DNA of 64,000 nucleotides from Gammaproteobacteria bacterium (GTDB taxonomy: Bacteria; Pseudomonadota; Gammaproteobacteria; AKS1), in assembly GCA_027006175.1 (NCBI GenBank), contig JALTKS010000110.1:35517-99516 (forward strand), read 5' to 3'. The notes beneath the pieces are model-generated. The model ran no database searches, was not told where the DNA came from, and saw only the letters and a program-made list of their open reading frames with translations. Made by a program: the position numbers and the translations under genes. Position 1 is the first letter of the stretch. Each line of letters starts with the position of its first letter. Shown here piece by piece: positions 50,138 to 59,507 of this stretch.

Positions 50138-53052
50138 GCAATGTTAGAACTGGGTCGTCCTAAATAATGCCCCTGTGCATAATCAACACCAAGCTCTTTG
50201 AGTAATTCCAGTGTTTCTACATTCTCAACTGACTCGGCAATGGTCTTCTTGCCCAGGGCATGCGCAACCTGATTCATTGATTTAACCATGGCTTGATCAA
50301 CCGGTGCATTCGGCAGACTTTGTACAAAAGAGCCATCAATTTTTAATGTATCAACAGGTAAATGCTTCAGGTAGGTAAAAGAACAGAAGCCCGAGCCAAA
50401 ATCATCCAGGGCGAAACGACAACCTATATTTCGTAATGCTTCAATAAAACGAATCGCTGCATTAAGATTAGCAATGGCGGCTGTTTCTGTAATTTCAAAG
50501 GTTAGCCAGGATGGGTCAAGACCTGTTTCATCAAGCACCGCTTTAATTAAAGGGAGTAAGGTAGCATCTTCAAAAGCACGACCCGAAAGATTAATACCAA
50601 AGTGCAGTGTATGACCTTCATCGCGTAGCCTTGCCAGGGTACGAATCGTTTTAGCAACCATCCATCTATCGATACTATGAATAAGGCCAAAACGTTCAGC
50701 TGCTGGCATGAAACCACCAGGTAGAATGGTTTGACCATCATCATACGGCATACGAATAAGTACTTCGTAAGAATGTATCTTACCGTCGTTAATACCAACA
50801 ATGGGTTGATAGACTATCTGAAAACGATCGTTGTCGAGCACTTCACGTACCCTCGTAGCCCAGCCCATATCTTCTGCCATGCCTAATTTATCGCGATCCT
50901 CGGGGTTATAGATATAGATGCGATTGCGACCATGGCTTTTAGCCAGATTGCATGCAAGATCGGCCTGGGCAAGACACTCATCAGCTGATGAGGAATGATT
51001 GTCAATGATTGTAATGCCAATACTACAAGTAATATTGAAGCTGTTTGAAGCGCGATTATAGCGATAGTTTTCAAAAATTAAGCGTAATTTTTCAGCGATA
51101 GGTTCAGCATCATTAAGATCGATATTATAAAGTAATAAGGTGAATTCATCGCCACCAAAACGCGCCAATAAATCTCCATCTCTTGAGTGTGATTTTAAAA
51201 TATCGGTTGTTTCGAGTAATAGTTCATCACCTAAAGCATGGCCAAGCGTATCGTTAACATATTTAAATTGATCGAGATCGATATAAAACAAGGCAGAGTT
51301 AGCACCACTACGCGCAGTACGGGCGATTAAACGTTCAAGCTCTTGCTGGAAATAATGACGGTTATATAAACCGGTAAGCGAATCATGTTCAGCCTGATAG
51401 CTGAGTTGTTTTTCATAGATTTTTTGTTCAGTAATATCTCGCGCAGTCCCGCGGATACGCATTATCTTTCCATCTTTAATCAGCGCTGTTGCATTAAAAC
51501 TAAGTTGTTTAGGAGTCCCATTGCGATCAAGGTGAACCGTTTCGTACTGTAGCATTTCAGTATTAATAAGCAGGTTTTCAAAAGCATCTTGATCACGTTG
51601 TTTAAATTCAGGACTGACAAATTCAGAAATATGTCTATGCAACATTTCCTCAGGTTCATAACCATAAATATGTTTACAAGCCTGATTCAGGTAGATCCAG
51701 TGGCCTTTTGAATCAATACTCCAGACTAAATCATGCGCTGTTTCGACTAAATCACGGTAACGAGATTCAGCTTCGCGTAATTTTCTTTCTGCATTTTTTC
51801 GCTCTGAAATATCAACCATGATACAAGCATACATTTGTAAATTACTTTGCTGCATTTCGCTAACGCGTAGCTCAATGGATAGATGGCTACTATCAGGACG
51901 TGTAATTTCAATTTCACGTTCAGGATGAGCAGATTGGGCTAAATTAATAATGTTTACGTCAGGACATAAACGAGAAATGGGTTGACCAATTATTTCAGCC
52001 GCGCGAAGCTCAAATAGCCGTTCGGCAGCAGGATTAAATGAAATGATCAGTGTTTGTTGATTGGTAACAATAATCCCTTCTGAGGTAGTATCGAAAATAG
52101 CGCGCATATGAGAGCGTTGATCGCCAAGGTGCTGGAATAAGGTAGAAAGCGTTTGCGTTAAATAACCGATCTCATCGGTTGATTGTGGGCGCAATTTTGC
52201 TAATTCATCGTGGCTACTTGCACCGCGGCCATAGAGAACATTTTGTACGGGTCGCAAAGCACGTGCGGTCGTTGAAATACTAATAATTGTAATGGCGATG
52301 CTAATAACAGCGAGTGAGCCAAATACAGGTAATGAGCTTATTGCTTCGTAGCCCTGCTCATTCCAGAAATAGAGCATTAAAATAGAGTTAGTGAGTAAAG
52401 GCATAAAACCACCCACTAACATTAGATTTGTTTTAATACTAAATAGCGGTGCGCTAATACCAACAAACTTAACAAGCCGCCCGAGTGTTGACATGGAGAG
52501 CATATAAATAGGTAAGCCAACCAAAATAGCAACAACGAGCTGTAGTAAAATAATTTTACTAAATAAATTTAAATCAAGCGTTTCAGTCGAAGCGGTTGTC
52601 CAGAAATAGATTTGCGGCACAATTAATACATAACTTAAGTAGAAACCCCAATAGTCACTACTAAATCGTTTTAAGCGGTGATGAATGTCCGGTGAGGCAT
52701 AATGAGAATTAGGATTATTAATTTTCCATTTTTGTATGGGAGCTAATAATCGCCACGCATAGGCAGTACTCCAGAGAAACATAAAGCCAATGTAGATAGG
52801 TAAAAAAGGTTGTTCCAGTGCAAGCGCTAAATCGTGCCATGTTACTAATTGAAAAGAAACGGCTGCCATATGCCCAAGTAAGGGCATAAGAATAAAGCTA
52901 CTACCAACAATCGCTGCAAAGCGATAGCGAGTCGATCGAATAAAGGCGGTTTCTGATGACACAATAATGAGTCTTATAATAATTATTATGAGGCTAATAC
53001 TATCAGGATTAGCCGCGATTAGCATGTGACGGTTTGCTCGCTTGGTACGCAT
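50134..53052 (-). CDS. Membrane PAS-PAS-GGDEF-EAL c-di-GMP signalling protein
   Basis: A 972-residue protein. About six N-terminal membrane helices (FAAIVGSSFILMPLLGHMAAVSF to SISTTARALRP) form a sensor domain I do not recognise. A HAMP-like linker, two PAS domains (one with YRDLVETAHDLVWS) and a GGDEF domain (RFGGDEFTLLLYN, intact) follow. The EAL domain has EVL in place of EAL and DDFGSGFCSFTYLKHLPVDTLKIDGSFV. Both catalytic centres look usable, so it could make and break cyclic di-GMP. The start is uncertain: ATG 53052, or an internal GTG a few dozen codons later at MSSETAFIRSTRYR. Confidence 0.9.
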   Translation of the reverse strand: MRTKRANRHMLIAANPDSISLIIIIIRLIIVSSETAFIRSTRYRFAAIVGSSFILMPLLGHMAAVSFQLVTWHDLALALEQPFLPIYIGFMFLWSTAYAWRLLAPIQKWKINNPNSHYASPDIHHRLKRFSSDYWGFYLSYVLIVPQIYFWTTASTETLDLNLFSKIILLQLVVAILVGLPIYMLSMSTLGRLVKFVGISAPLFSIKTNLMLVGGFMPLLTNSILMLYFWNEQGYEAISSLPVFGSLAVISIAITIISISTTARALRPVQNVLYGRGASSHDELAKLRPQSTDEIGYLTQTLSTLFQHLGDQRSHMRAIFDTTSEGIIVTNQQTLIISFNPAAERLFELRAAEIIGQPISRLCPDVNIINLAQSAHPEREIEITRPDSSHLSIELRVSEMQQSNLQMYACIMVDISERKNAERKLREAESRYRDLVETAHDLVWSIDSKGHWIYLNQACKHIYGYEPEEMLHRHISEFVSPEFKQRDQDAFENLLINTEMLQYETVHLDRNGTPKQLSFNATALIKDGKIMRIRGTARDITEQKIYEKQLSYQAEHDSLTGLYNRHYFQQELERLIARTARSGANSALFYIDLDQFKYVNDTLGHALGDELLLETTDILKSHSRDGDLLARFGGDEFTLLLYNIDLNDAEPIAEKLRLIFENYRYNRASNSFNITCSIGITIIDNHSSSADECLAQADLACNLAKSHGRNRIYIYNPEDRDKLGMAEDMGWATRVREVLDNDRFQIVYQPIVGINDGKIHSYEVLIRMPYDDGQTILPGGFMPAAERFGLIHSIDRWMVAKTIRTLARLRDEGHTLHFGINLSGRAFEDATLLPLIKAVLDETGLDPSWLTFEITETAAIANLNAAIRFIEALRNIGCRFALDDFGSGFCSFTYLKHLPVDTLKIDGSFVQSLPNAPVDQAMVKSMNQVAHALGKKTIAESVENVETLELLKELGVDYAQGHYLGRPSSNIA

Positions 53053-53102
53053 CAGATAAACTGAGTTTATTAAAAAAACCAGTTCAATGAGGGAGTTAGA
53101 AG

Positions 53103-54188
53103 ATGAAGCGGCGTGAGTTTATTAAAAAATTAGGTGGAAGCGGGCTTGTAGCGGGTTCTACCCTTGTTGCTCCAGGATTGGCTCAGGCTAAGGTGACGCC
53201 TGAATATAAATGGAAAATGGTGACAACCTGGCCAAAGAATTTCCCGGGTCTGGGGACCGGTGCCAATTATCTCGCTAATCTCATTAATGAAATGAGTGGT
53301 GGACGTATTCAGGTTAAAGTTTATGGTGCCAAAGAGCTTGTGCCTGCATTTGAGATTTTTGATGCGGTTTCCCGTGGCGTCGCAGAGCTGGGTCACGGTG
53401 CTGCCTATTATTGGAAAGGAAAAAGTGAGGCGGCACAATTTTTCGCAGCTGTACCGTTTGGTTTAACCGCGCAAGAGATGAATGCATGGTTGTATCATGG
53501 TGGTGGCATGGAGTTATGGCATGAAGTTTATGAACCGTTTGGTTTAGTGCCTATGGCGGCAGGTAATACCGGTGTTCAAATGGGTGGCTGGTTTAATAAA
53601 GAAATTAATTCTGTCGCAGATTTAAAAGGACTGAAAATGCGCATTCCCGGGCTAGGTGGGGAAGTGTTAAGACGTGCAGGTGGCACACCGGTTAGTTTAC
53701 CCGGAGGAGAGATATTTACTTCGTTACAATCTGGCGCAATCGATGCCAGTGAATTTGTCGGCCCTTATAATGACCTCGCATTTGGTTTGTATAAGGCGGC
53801 TAAACATTATTATTACCCCGGTTGGCATGAGCCAGGAACAACTCTGGAATGTTTTGTAAACAAGAAGGTGCTGGAATCCTTACCCAAAGATTTACAGTCT
53901 ATTGTGATCAATGCATCACGAGTGGCAAATCTGGATATGTTATCTGAATACACCGCACAGAATAATCAGGCATTGGATACTTTGGTGAATAAACATAAAG
54001 TCGATTTACGACGTTATCCTGATGATGTTTTAAAGAAATTAAAAGCCTTGTCAGATGAAGTGGTCGCTGAAGTAGGAGCAAAAGACAAGACATCGAAAAA
54101 AGTCTTTGAATCGTTTAGAAATTTCCGCGATCAAGCGACTAAATGGCACAATGTTTCAGAACGAGCTTATTTAAATGCGAGAGTTTAA
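53103..54188 (+). CDS. TRAP transporter substrate-binding protein (DctP/TakP type)
   Basis: A 361-residue periplasmic binding protein. It starts with a twin-arginine signal (KRREFIKKLGGSGLVAG) cut after GLAQA. The mature start WKMVTTWPKNFPGLGTG, TGANYLANLINEMSGGRI, GEIFTSLQSGAIDASEFVGPYNDLAFGLYKAAKHYY and the tail typical of keto-acid-binding TakP proteins are visible. It captures an organic acid and hands it to DctQM. Unusually, the dctMQ genes are on the other strand; three bases separate the two facing stops. Confidence 0.9.
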   Translation: MKRREFIKKLGGSGLVAGSTLVAPGLAQAKVTPEYKWKMVTTWPKNFPGLGTGANYLANLINEMSGGRIQVKVYGAKELVPAFEIFDAVSRGVAELGHGAAYYWKGKSEAAQFFAAVPFGLTAQEMNAWLYHGGGMELWHEVYEPFGLVPMAAGNTGVQMGGWFNKEINSVADLKGLKMRIPGLGGEVLRRAGGTPVSLPGGEIFTSLQSGAIDASEFVGPYNDLAFGLYKAAKHYYYPGWHEPGTTLECFVNKKVLESLPKDLQSIVINASRVANLDMLSEYTAQNNQALDTLVNKHKVDLRRYPDDVLKKLKALSDEVVAEVGAKDKTSKKVFESFRNFRDQATKWHNVSERAYLNARV

Positions 54189-54191
54189 AAT

Positions 54192-55574
54192 TTAACCGTA
54201 TATTTGATTTGGTAACCAGGTTGCAATGCCAGGCCAATAAGCAATTAAACATAAACCAATTAGTTGAATACCGATAAACGGCATTACGCCTTTATAGATA
54301 TGCATTGTTGTCACTTCTTTAGGTGCAACACCACGTAAGTAAAACAAAGCAAAGCCAAAGGGTGGTGTCAGGAAAGAAGTTTGTAAATTGATAGCAATCA
54401 TTACGCCCAACCAAACCGGATCTAATCCCATTGCTAAAAGAATGGGTCCCACAATGGGTACAACGACAAAGGTGATTTCAATAAAGTCGAGTATAAAGCC
54501 AAGTAAAAACATTAACAGCATGACCGCAAACATGGCTGTAAAGACACCACCCGGTAAATTGTTAAGCAGCTCGGCAACAATATCATCACCACCGAATCCC
54601 CTGAAAACAAGTGAAAAGATAGATGCACCGATAAATATTAAAAACACCATACTGGTGACGCGAGTGGTGTTACGCATGACTTCAAGTAAACGAGAATAAG
54701 AAAATTCACCGCTTATAATCGCTAACAAAATGGCACCCATTGCACCAACAGAGGCGGCTTCAGTGGGCGTTGCCAAGCCAGCCATAATTGAACCGAGCAC
54801 GGAGACAATTAATAGTAGTGGTGGTAATAAAACCTTCAATACACGTAGTGCCAGGCCCTTTTTTATTTCATGGTGCTCTGATTCAGAGGGACTGGGCATA
54901 CAATCTGGTTTTATCCATGCCATGCCAAGAATATAAAGTAGATAAAGCCCAACAAGCATCAAGCCGGGTAATAAAGCACCGGCAAAAAGATCACCAACAG
55001 AGACTGTTTCAGGTGAGAAAATACCCATATCCAATTGTGCTTGTTGGTAAGCAGAAGAAAGCACATCACCGAGTAAAACCAACACGATAGAAGGCGGAAT
55101 AATTTGCCCAAGTGTACCAGAGGCACAAATCGTCCCGGCAGAAAGCGCAGGATCGTAACCGCGGCGTAACATGGTTGGAAGTGCTAATAGCCCCATCGTT
55201 ACGACGGTTGCACCGATGATACCGGTACTTGCCGCCAACAACATGCCAACTAAAGTAACAGAGATGCCTAAACCGCCACGCATGGAACCAAATAGCGATG
55301 ACATGGTTTCAAGCAAGCCTTCAGCGACTTTAGAGCGCTCAAGCATAATACCCATAAAAACAAATAACGGTACGGCAATCAGTGTTTCATTTTCCATGAT
55401 GCCATACAAACGATTCGGTAGTGCTTCAAGAAAAGCGCTATCAAAATAACCTGTTGAGGAACCAATAAAGGCAAATAACAAGGCAGTGCCAGCAAGGCTG
55501 AATGCAACAGGGTAACCTGATAAAAGCACCAGACAAACAGACAAAAACATGAACAATGCCAGGTATTCAGACAT
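54192..55574 (-). CDS. TRAP transporter large membrane subunit DctM
   Basis: A 460-residue permease with about 12 hydrophobic segments. Family marks are GVMIAINLQTSFLTPPFGFALFYLRG and LGQIIPPSIVLVLLGDVL. It moves substrate with Na+ ions. The start overlaps the dctQ stop by eight bases. It serves the DctP gene on the opposite strand. Confidence 0.93.
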   Translation of the reverse strand: MSEYLALFMFLSVCLVLLSGYPVAFSLAGTALLFAFIGSSTGYFDSAFLEALPNRLYGIMENETLIAVPLFVFMGIMLERSKVAEGLLETMSSLFGSMRGGLGISVTLVGMLLAASTGIIGATVVTMGLLALPTMLRRGYDPALSAGTICASGTLGQIIPPSIVLVLLGDVLSSAYQQAQLDMGIFSPETVSVGDLFAGALLPGLMLVGLYLLYILGMAWIKPDCMPSPSESEHHEIKKGLALRVLKVLLPPLLLIVSVLGSIMAGLATPTEAASVGAMGAILLAIISGEFSYSRLLEVMRNTTRVTSMVFLIFIGASIFSLVFRGFGGDDIVAELLNNLPGGVFTAMFAVMLLMFLLGFILDFIEITFVVVPIVGPILLAMGLDPVWLGVMIAINLQTSFLTPPFGFALFYLRGVAPKEVTTMHIYKGVMPFIGIQLIGLCLIAYWPGIATWLPNQIYG

Positions 55575-56100
55575 GGCGGTTATTATCGTTATAAGTGAAA
55601 ATCGTCAACAGGTTTGTTAACAGTAATGATACTCCTTGCAGAATAAGCAGTGCCGGCAGCAATACGATACTGGTTTTGAGGATGAATAAACCGGCAAGTC
55701 CGCCTGCTTCACGTGAACCTTCATTTAACGACCAGGAACTTGCAACGTATTCCCAACTATAGCTGATGATAAAAATACAAACAGGTAGAAGTAATAGCGT
55801 GGTTCCAAGTACATCTACCCAAGCTTTGCCACGAGTGCTCAGTTTTTGGTAAAAAATATCAACACGAACGTGTGCATCATGTTTCAGGGTGTAGGCAGCA
55901 CCCAACATGAATACCATGGCATGCATGAATAGAATGGATTCCTGCATCGCTATCCAGCCGATATTGAAGAGATAACGTAGGATAACAACGCTAAATTGAG
56001 TCACCACCATAAAAACGGTTAACCAGGCAATGGTTCTGCCGGTATTTTCTGACAAGCTATCGAGAAATGAAATAAGGCGATTTAGGATAGGTAATTTCAT
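55567..56100 (-). CDS. TRAP transporter small membrane subunit DctQ
   Basis: A 177-residue protein with four helices: IAWLTVFMVVTQFSVVILRYLFNIGWIAMQ, the family motif, then LFMHAMVFMLGAAYTLKHDAHVRVDIFYQ and two more (VLGTTLLLLPVCIFIISYSWEY and FILKTSIVLLPALLILQGVSLLL). It pairs with DctM. Promoter region is in the 215-base gap facing the Slam-like gene. Confidence 0.92.
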   Translation of the reverse strand: MKLPILNRLISFLDSLSENTGRTIAWLTVFMVVTQFSVVILRYLFNIGWIAMQESILFMHAMVFMLGAAYTLKHDAHVRVDIFYQKLSTRGKAWVDVLGTTLLLLPVCIFIISYSWEYVASSWSLNEGSREAGGLAGLFILKTSIVLLPALLILQGVSLLLTNLLTIFTYNDNNRHV

Positions 56101-56259
56101 TTATCTGGTTGTTTTTATGGAATTTTTTGCTTATTTGTGGTGATAGAAATTAGTTAAGGATGAATAATGATGGTGCTATTGTCGCATATGAGATAAAAAT
56201 CTGCATTAATGAAAGTACTTACAATAATTGTCTTGTTAAATAAGCGCTTACACGTCATG

Positions 56260-56291
56260 ATATAGAATAGAGGATGTCTATATATAGAATA
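56260..56291 (+). promoter_or_regulatory. Direct repeat ATATAGAATA before the Slam-like gene
   Basis: Two exact copies of ATATAGAATA (56260-56269 and 56282-56291) start 22 bases apart, two helical turns, within 60 bases of the Slam-like start. They may be tandem sites for a regulator or overlapping -10 elements. This is a suggestion from pattern only. Confidence 0.35.
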
Positions 56292-56315
56292 AGCATGGGG
56301 AATAGGTAGAGAAGT

Positions 56316-57650
56316 ATGAATCCTGGAATAAAAATGAATAGCGCGGTGTTAGGTTTATGTATGGTGTTAGCTGTACCGGCAATCGCTGCAGATGGATTTA
56401 ATTCTGCTCAGGTCGACGAATTACGTAAACAAGGAAAGGCTAAACAAGCTTATGAGCTAGCACTTAAGTTTCGAGATGATTTTGAGGGCGATGCAAAATT
56501 CGATTTTGCCTATGGTATGGCAGCCGTTGATGCCGGCAAATTAAGTGAAGGTGTTTTAGCACTTGAACGAGTTGTATTAACAACGCCAAAAAATACCCTT
56601 GCTCATCTTGAGTTAGCGCGCGCTTACTTTCTATTGAAAGAAGACACACGTGCAAGACAGGAATTTGACATTGTATTGGCAAAAAATCCGCCCGCTGCAG
56701 TTGTTGCTAACATAAAGAAATTTCTTCGTATTATTCGTTTACGAGAATCTGAATATCGCTCAACCGGATCGGCTTATGTTGATGTGGCGCTTGGCTATGA
56801 CACCAATATTAATAGCGCACCAGCCGATGCAACATTTTTTAGTCCGATTTTAGGGACATTGTCACTGAGTGGGACAGGTTTAGCATCATCGGATGAATTT
56901 TTGAAAGTAACCACTGGCGGTAAATTACTGCATCCTTTTGAACCCGGTAAGCAGTTGCTACTAGGCGCAGATGTGTCGGCACGTTTTAATGCAGACGATG
57001 ATGCCTTTGAAACTGAAACCTGGAATATTTATGCCGGTGTTAAGTGGCGTCAGGGTAAAGATAAATTTGGTATAACGGCGCAAGTACAGGAATTTGAATT
57101 ATCCGATGTTGATAATCGTAGCCTGGTGAGTTTATCAGGTAGCTGGGAGCGTCGTTTAAGTAAACAAACATCATGGTCAACACAATTTCAAGCAGCGCAA
57201 ATTGGTTACCCTGATCAAAGTATTCGTGATGCAACTTTATTTATTGTTGGTACAGGATTAACACATCAATATGCCATGAAGTGGAGACCCACTGTTTCAG
57301 CAAGTACCTACGTTGGGAAACAGTTTGCAAATACTGATACGGAGGCAGCACGTTCATCTGCGCAACGTAAATTCCTGGGCGTCAGGGTGGCAGCACAGGT
57401 TATTCCTACTTCAAGAATGAGCGTCTCAGCTTCCGTTTCTGCAGAAACAAATCATTATCAGGGTGAAAGTATTTTAACAGGTAAAACCAGAAATGAGCAG
57501 TTGTATCAGGTATCTGTTACAGGACGCTATATTATTGATGATAACTGGAGTTTAGGGGCGGGTATATATTACACGCGTAATGATTCTAACCAGGTTATCA
57601 CTGACTACGACAAAACGTTAACTCAGGTGAGTGCACGTTACACGTTTTAA
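56316..57650 (+). CDS. Slam-like TPR/beta-barrel outer-membrane protein (DUF560-type)
   Basis: A 444-residue protein with a signal peptide (about 1-25, ending AIAA). A periplasmic TPR-type domain (about 26-150) carries the Slam-like run FDFAYGMAAVDAGKLSEG, ALERVVLTTPKNTLAHLELARAYF and LAKNPPAAVVANIKKFL. A beta-barrel of about 290 residues follows and ends in the outer-membrane signal ARYTF. This is the architecture of surface lipoprotein assembly modifiers (Slam, type XI secretion). Slam proteins move cargo with TbpB-like barrels across the outer membrane. Two such candidate cargos follow downstream, 47 bases away. I infer a secretion module. Confidence 0.75.
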   Translation: MNPGIKMNSAVLGLCMVLAVPAIAADGFNSAQVDELRKQGKAKQAYELALKFRDDFEGDAKFDFAYGMAAVDAGKLSEGVLALERVVLTTPKNTLAHLELARAYFLLKEDTRARQEFDIVLAKNPPAAVVANIKKFLRIIRLRESEYRSTGSAYVDVALGYDTNINSAPADATFFSPILGTLSLSGTGLASSDEFLKVTTGGKLLHPFEPGKQLLLGADVSARFNADDDAFETETWNIYAGVKWRQGKDKFGITAQVQEFELSDVDNRSLVSLSGSWERRLSKQTSWSTQFQAAQIGYPDQSIRDATLFIVGTGLTHQYAMKWRPTVSASTYVGKQFANTDTEAARSSAQRKFLGVRVAAQVIPTSRMSVSASVSAETNHYQGESILTGKTRNEQLYQVSVTGRYIIDDNWSLGAGIYYTRNDSNQVITDYDKTLTQVSARYTF

Positions 57651-57697
57651 AAGATGTTGCTTATGCTTTAACTATGGCATGAGTGGGAGTTTGAAGT

Positions 57698-59368
57698 ATG
57701 AAACAAAGTAATTTAAAAACAGGGCTAATTGTTTCCCTGTTATGCATATCGTCATTTTCAGTTTCAGCGCAAGCCGCAACAGGCGTTGGCAAAGCCATTA
57801 TCAGTATTGGCAAAGTATTTACAACAAGTAAAGACGGAAAAGAAAAGAAACTCAAACGCCGCGGTAAAGTGTTTGAGGGTGATACAATTAATGTCGGCAA
57901 AAAATCACGTCTGCAACTTCGTTTTATAGATAACCAATTAGTTGTATTAAAAGAAAACACCGTTTTCCGAATTGATGAATACAAATTCAAAGACAAGAAT
58001 GATAATAATAAAAGCGCAGCTTTAAGTCTGTTAAAGGGTGGCATGCGTAGTGTTACCGGTTTAATTGGTAAATCAGCACGTGATAAATACAAAGTAAAAA
58101 CACCGGTAGCAACCATGGGCGTGCGCGGTACGCATTACCTGTTGCAAGTTTGTAGTGGTGATTGTGGTGATGGTGTTAAAGGCCTGGTCGGTACAGTGCT
58201 TGAAGGTGAAATTGAAATGAAGAACGAGGGAGGTACATCTACTTTTGGTACCGATCAATTCTTCAACGTTCCTTCTTCTAATGAAGCCCCACGTACGATG
58301 ACTAACCCGCCGTCCACATTAGTAAGCAAGGCAGAAATAGAATCTGATGATGAGGATTCAGAAGAGAGTAATGATGAAGGCGGTGATGAGGGAGAAGAAA
58401 CCGTGGCATCAGATGATAGTGGTGATGCTCCTGCAGATGATACAACTAGTGATACAGGCACCACAGATGATGGTTCAACAACAACGGATACAACCTTTAC
58501 TAGTGGTGAGCAGACAACGGTAGAAACAACAACAGGTACGGTTGCTACAACAACTGATTTTTATACTGGAACACTGGCACCAACCGGTGCACTAATGGCT
58601 TTTAGCGGAATCATGGACGAGATTGAAGGTGCTGGTGGTATAGCTGGTGTTCAAGGTACTAATGCGGACGCAAATCTTGAGACAGTTAATGGTGTCGGGA
58701 ATCAATTGGTTAATACGTCGATAACCGATGCATTTGGAACAGCAAGTTTTCAGGTGAAAACAGGAGCTGTAGCATCAGATCAAGGCGGTGACCCTGCACT
58801 AGGTATCAATTGGGGGCGTTGGAACGCTGCCGATGTTGAAGTAATTGATCAAACAGGTGCTAGCAAAACCTTATTAACAGGATTGAATTTTATTTATAGT
58901 GATAATCCAACACCCGATTCATTTATTACAAGTTTGATAACGTCACAGGCAGGACTTTATACATTCGGTTTGGTCAATGGACCCGCGATTCTAGATGAGT
59001 CGGGTGGTATAGCGAGTGCATCGTTGTTTATTGACATTGATTTTGGTGTAACGACTACAGGAGTTGGTCAGGTAGTCGACTTTTATGGCGCAATTAATGG
59101 GGCGGATGGACGCGTTTACGATACGTTCATGTTGACATCGTTTGTTGATTTAGTTGATCTGAAAGCAGGATCAGAATTACAGATTACGGGTGTTTGTAGT
59201 GGCGCGGGTGCCTGTGCAACAGCGGTGCCATTAACAGGTTCAGCCGGTGGTGGATTTGTTGGCTCTAATGCGGAAGCATTAATTGGTTACTTTGGCTTGA
59301 ATGATGCATCTGGCACAATCGGTGTTTCAGGTGTTGGTGAGTTTGCTAATCTAGGACCGGGTGGTTAG
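57698..59368 (+). CDS. FecR-domain protein with TbpB-like C-terminal barrel (copy 1)
   Basis: A 556-residue exported protein. A signal peptide ends SAQA (residues 1-25). A FecR-type domain (about 35-175) contains KVFEGDTINVGKKSRLQLRF, LLKGGMRSVTGLIG and TPVATMGVRGTHYLLQVCSGDCG. A very acidic, Thr-rich linker (about 205-300) separates it from a C-terminal domain with GINWGRW, GLNFIYSDNPT and GGGFVGSNAEALIGYFGLND. The closing pattern G.FVG..AE...G.FG resembles the end of TbpB-type barrels handled by Slam proteins. Residues about 26-201 are encoded by DNA almost identical to copy 2. A terminator follows at 59406-59440. Confidence 0.72.
   Translation: MKQSNLKTGLIVSLLCISSFSVSAQAATGVGKAIISIGKVFTTSKDGKEKKLKRRGKVFEGDTINVGKKSRLQLRFIDNQLVVLKENTVFRIDEYKFKDKNDNNKSAALSLLKGGMRSVTGLIGKSARDKYKVKTPVATMGVRGTHYLLQVCSGDCGDGVKGLVGTVLEGEIEMKNEGGTSTFGTDQFFNVPSSNEAPRTMTNPPSTLVSKAEIESDDEDSEESNDEGGDEGEETVASDDSGDAPADDTTSDTGTTDDGSTTTDTTFTSGEQTTVETTTGTVATTTDFYTGTLAPTGALMAFSGIMDEIEGAGGIAGVQGTNADANLETVNGVGNQLVNTSITDAFGTASFQVKTGAVASDQGGDPALGINWGRWNAADVEVIDQTGASKTLLTGLNFIYSDNPTPDSFITSLITSQAGLYTFGLVNGPAILDESGGIASASLFIDIDFGVTTTGVGQVVDFYGAINGADGRVYDTFMLTSFVDLVDLKAGSELQITGVCSGAGACATAVPLTGSAGGGFVGSNAEALIGYFGLNDASGTIGVSGVGEFANLGPGG
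57773..58302 (+). repeat. 530-bp near-identical direct repeat, copy A
   Basis: This block matches 59583-60112 (offset 1810 bases) with two mismatches by my reading: A/G at 58237/60047 and A/G at 58295/60105. It begins just after the signal-peptide codons and ends where the two coding sequences diverge abruptly. It covers the FecR domain of both proteins. Confidence 0.93.
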
Positions 59369-59405
59369 AGTTTTGCTTGTTTAATTTTTAATATTTCAAT
59401 GATAT

Positions 59406-59440
59406 AGCCCGGATAGTGACTTAATTATCCGGGCTTTTTT
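59406..59440 (+). terminator. Rho-independent terminator after FecR copy 1
   Basis: AGCCCGGATA (59406-59415) and TATCCGGGCT (59426-59435) form a perfect 10-bp stem with a 10-base loop, followed by TTTTT. It ends the Slam-FecR1 transcript, so copy 2 likely needs its own promoter or read-through. Confidence 0.92.
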
Positions 59441-59507
59441 ATGGGAAATTTGAATAATAAAAAATAACTACTAGACTTGTAAGGATAAATGCGCCTTAGA
59501 GTACAAA

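Noticed and set aside
55705-55720. A third parS-like sequence, TGCTTCACGTGAACCT, inside dctQ
   Set aside because: It has three mismatches to parS, lies 35 kb from the origin region and fits ordinary coding sequence.
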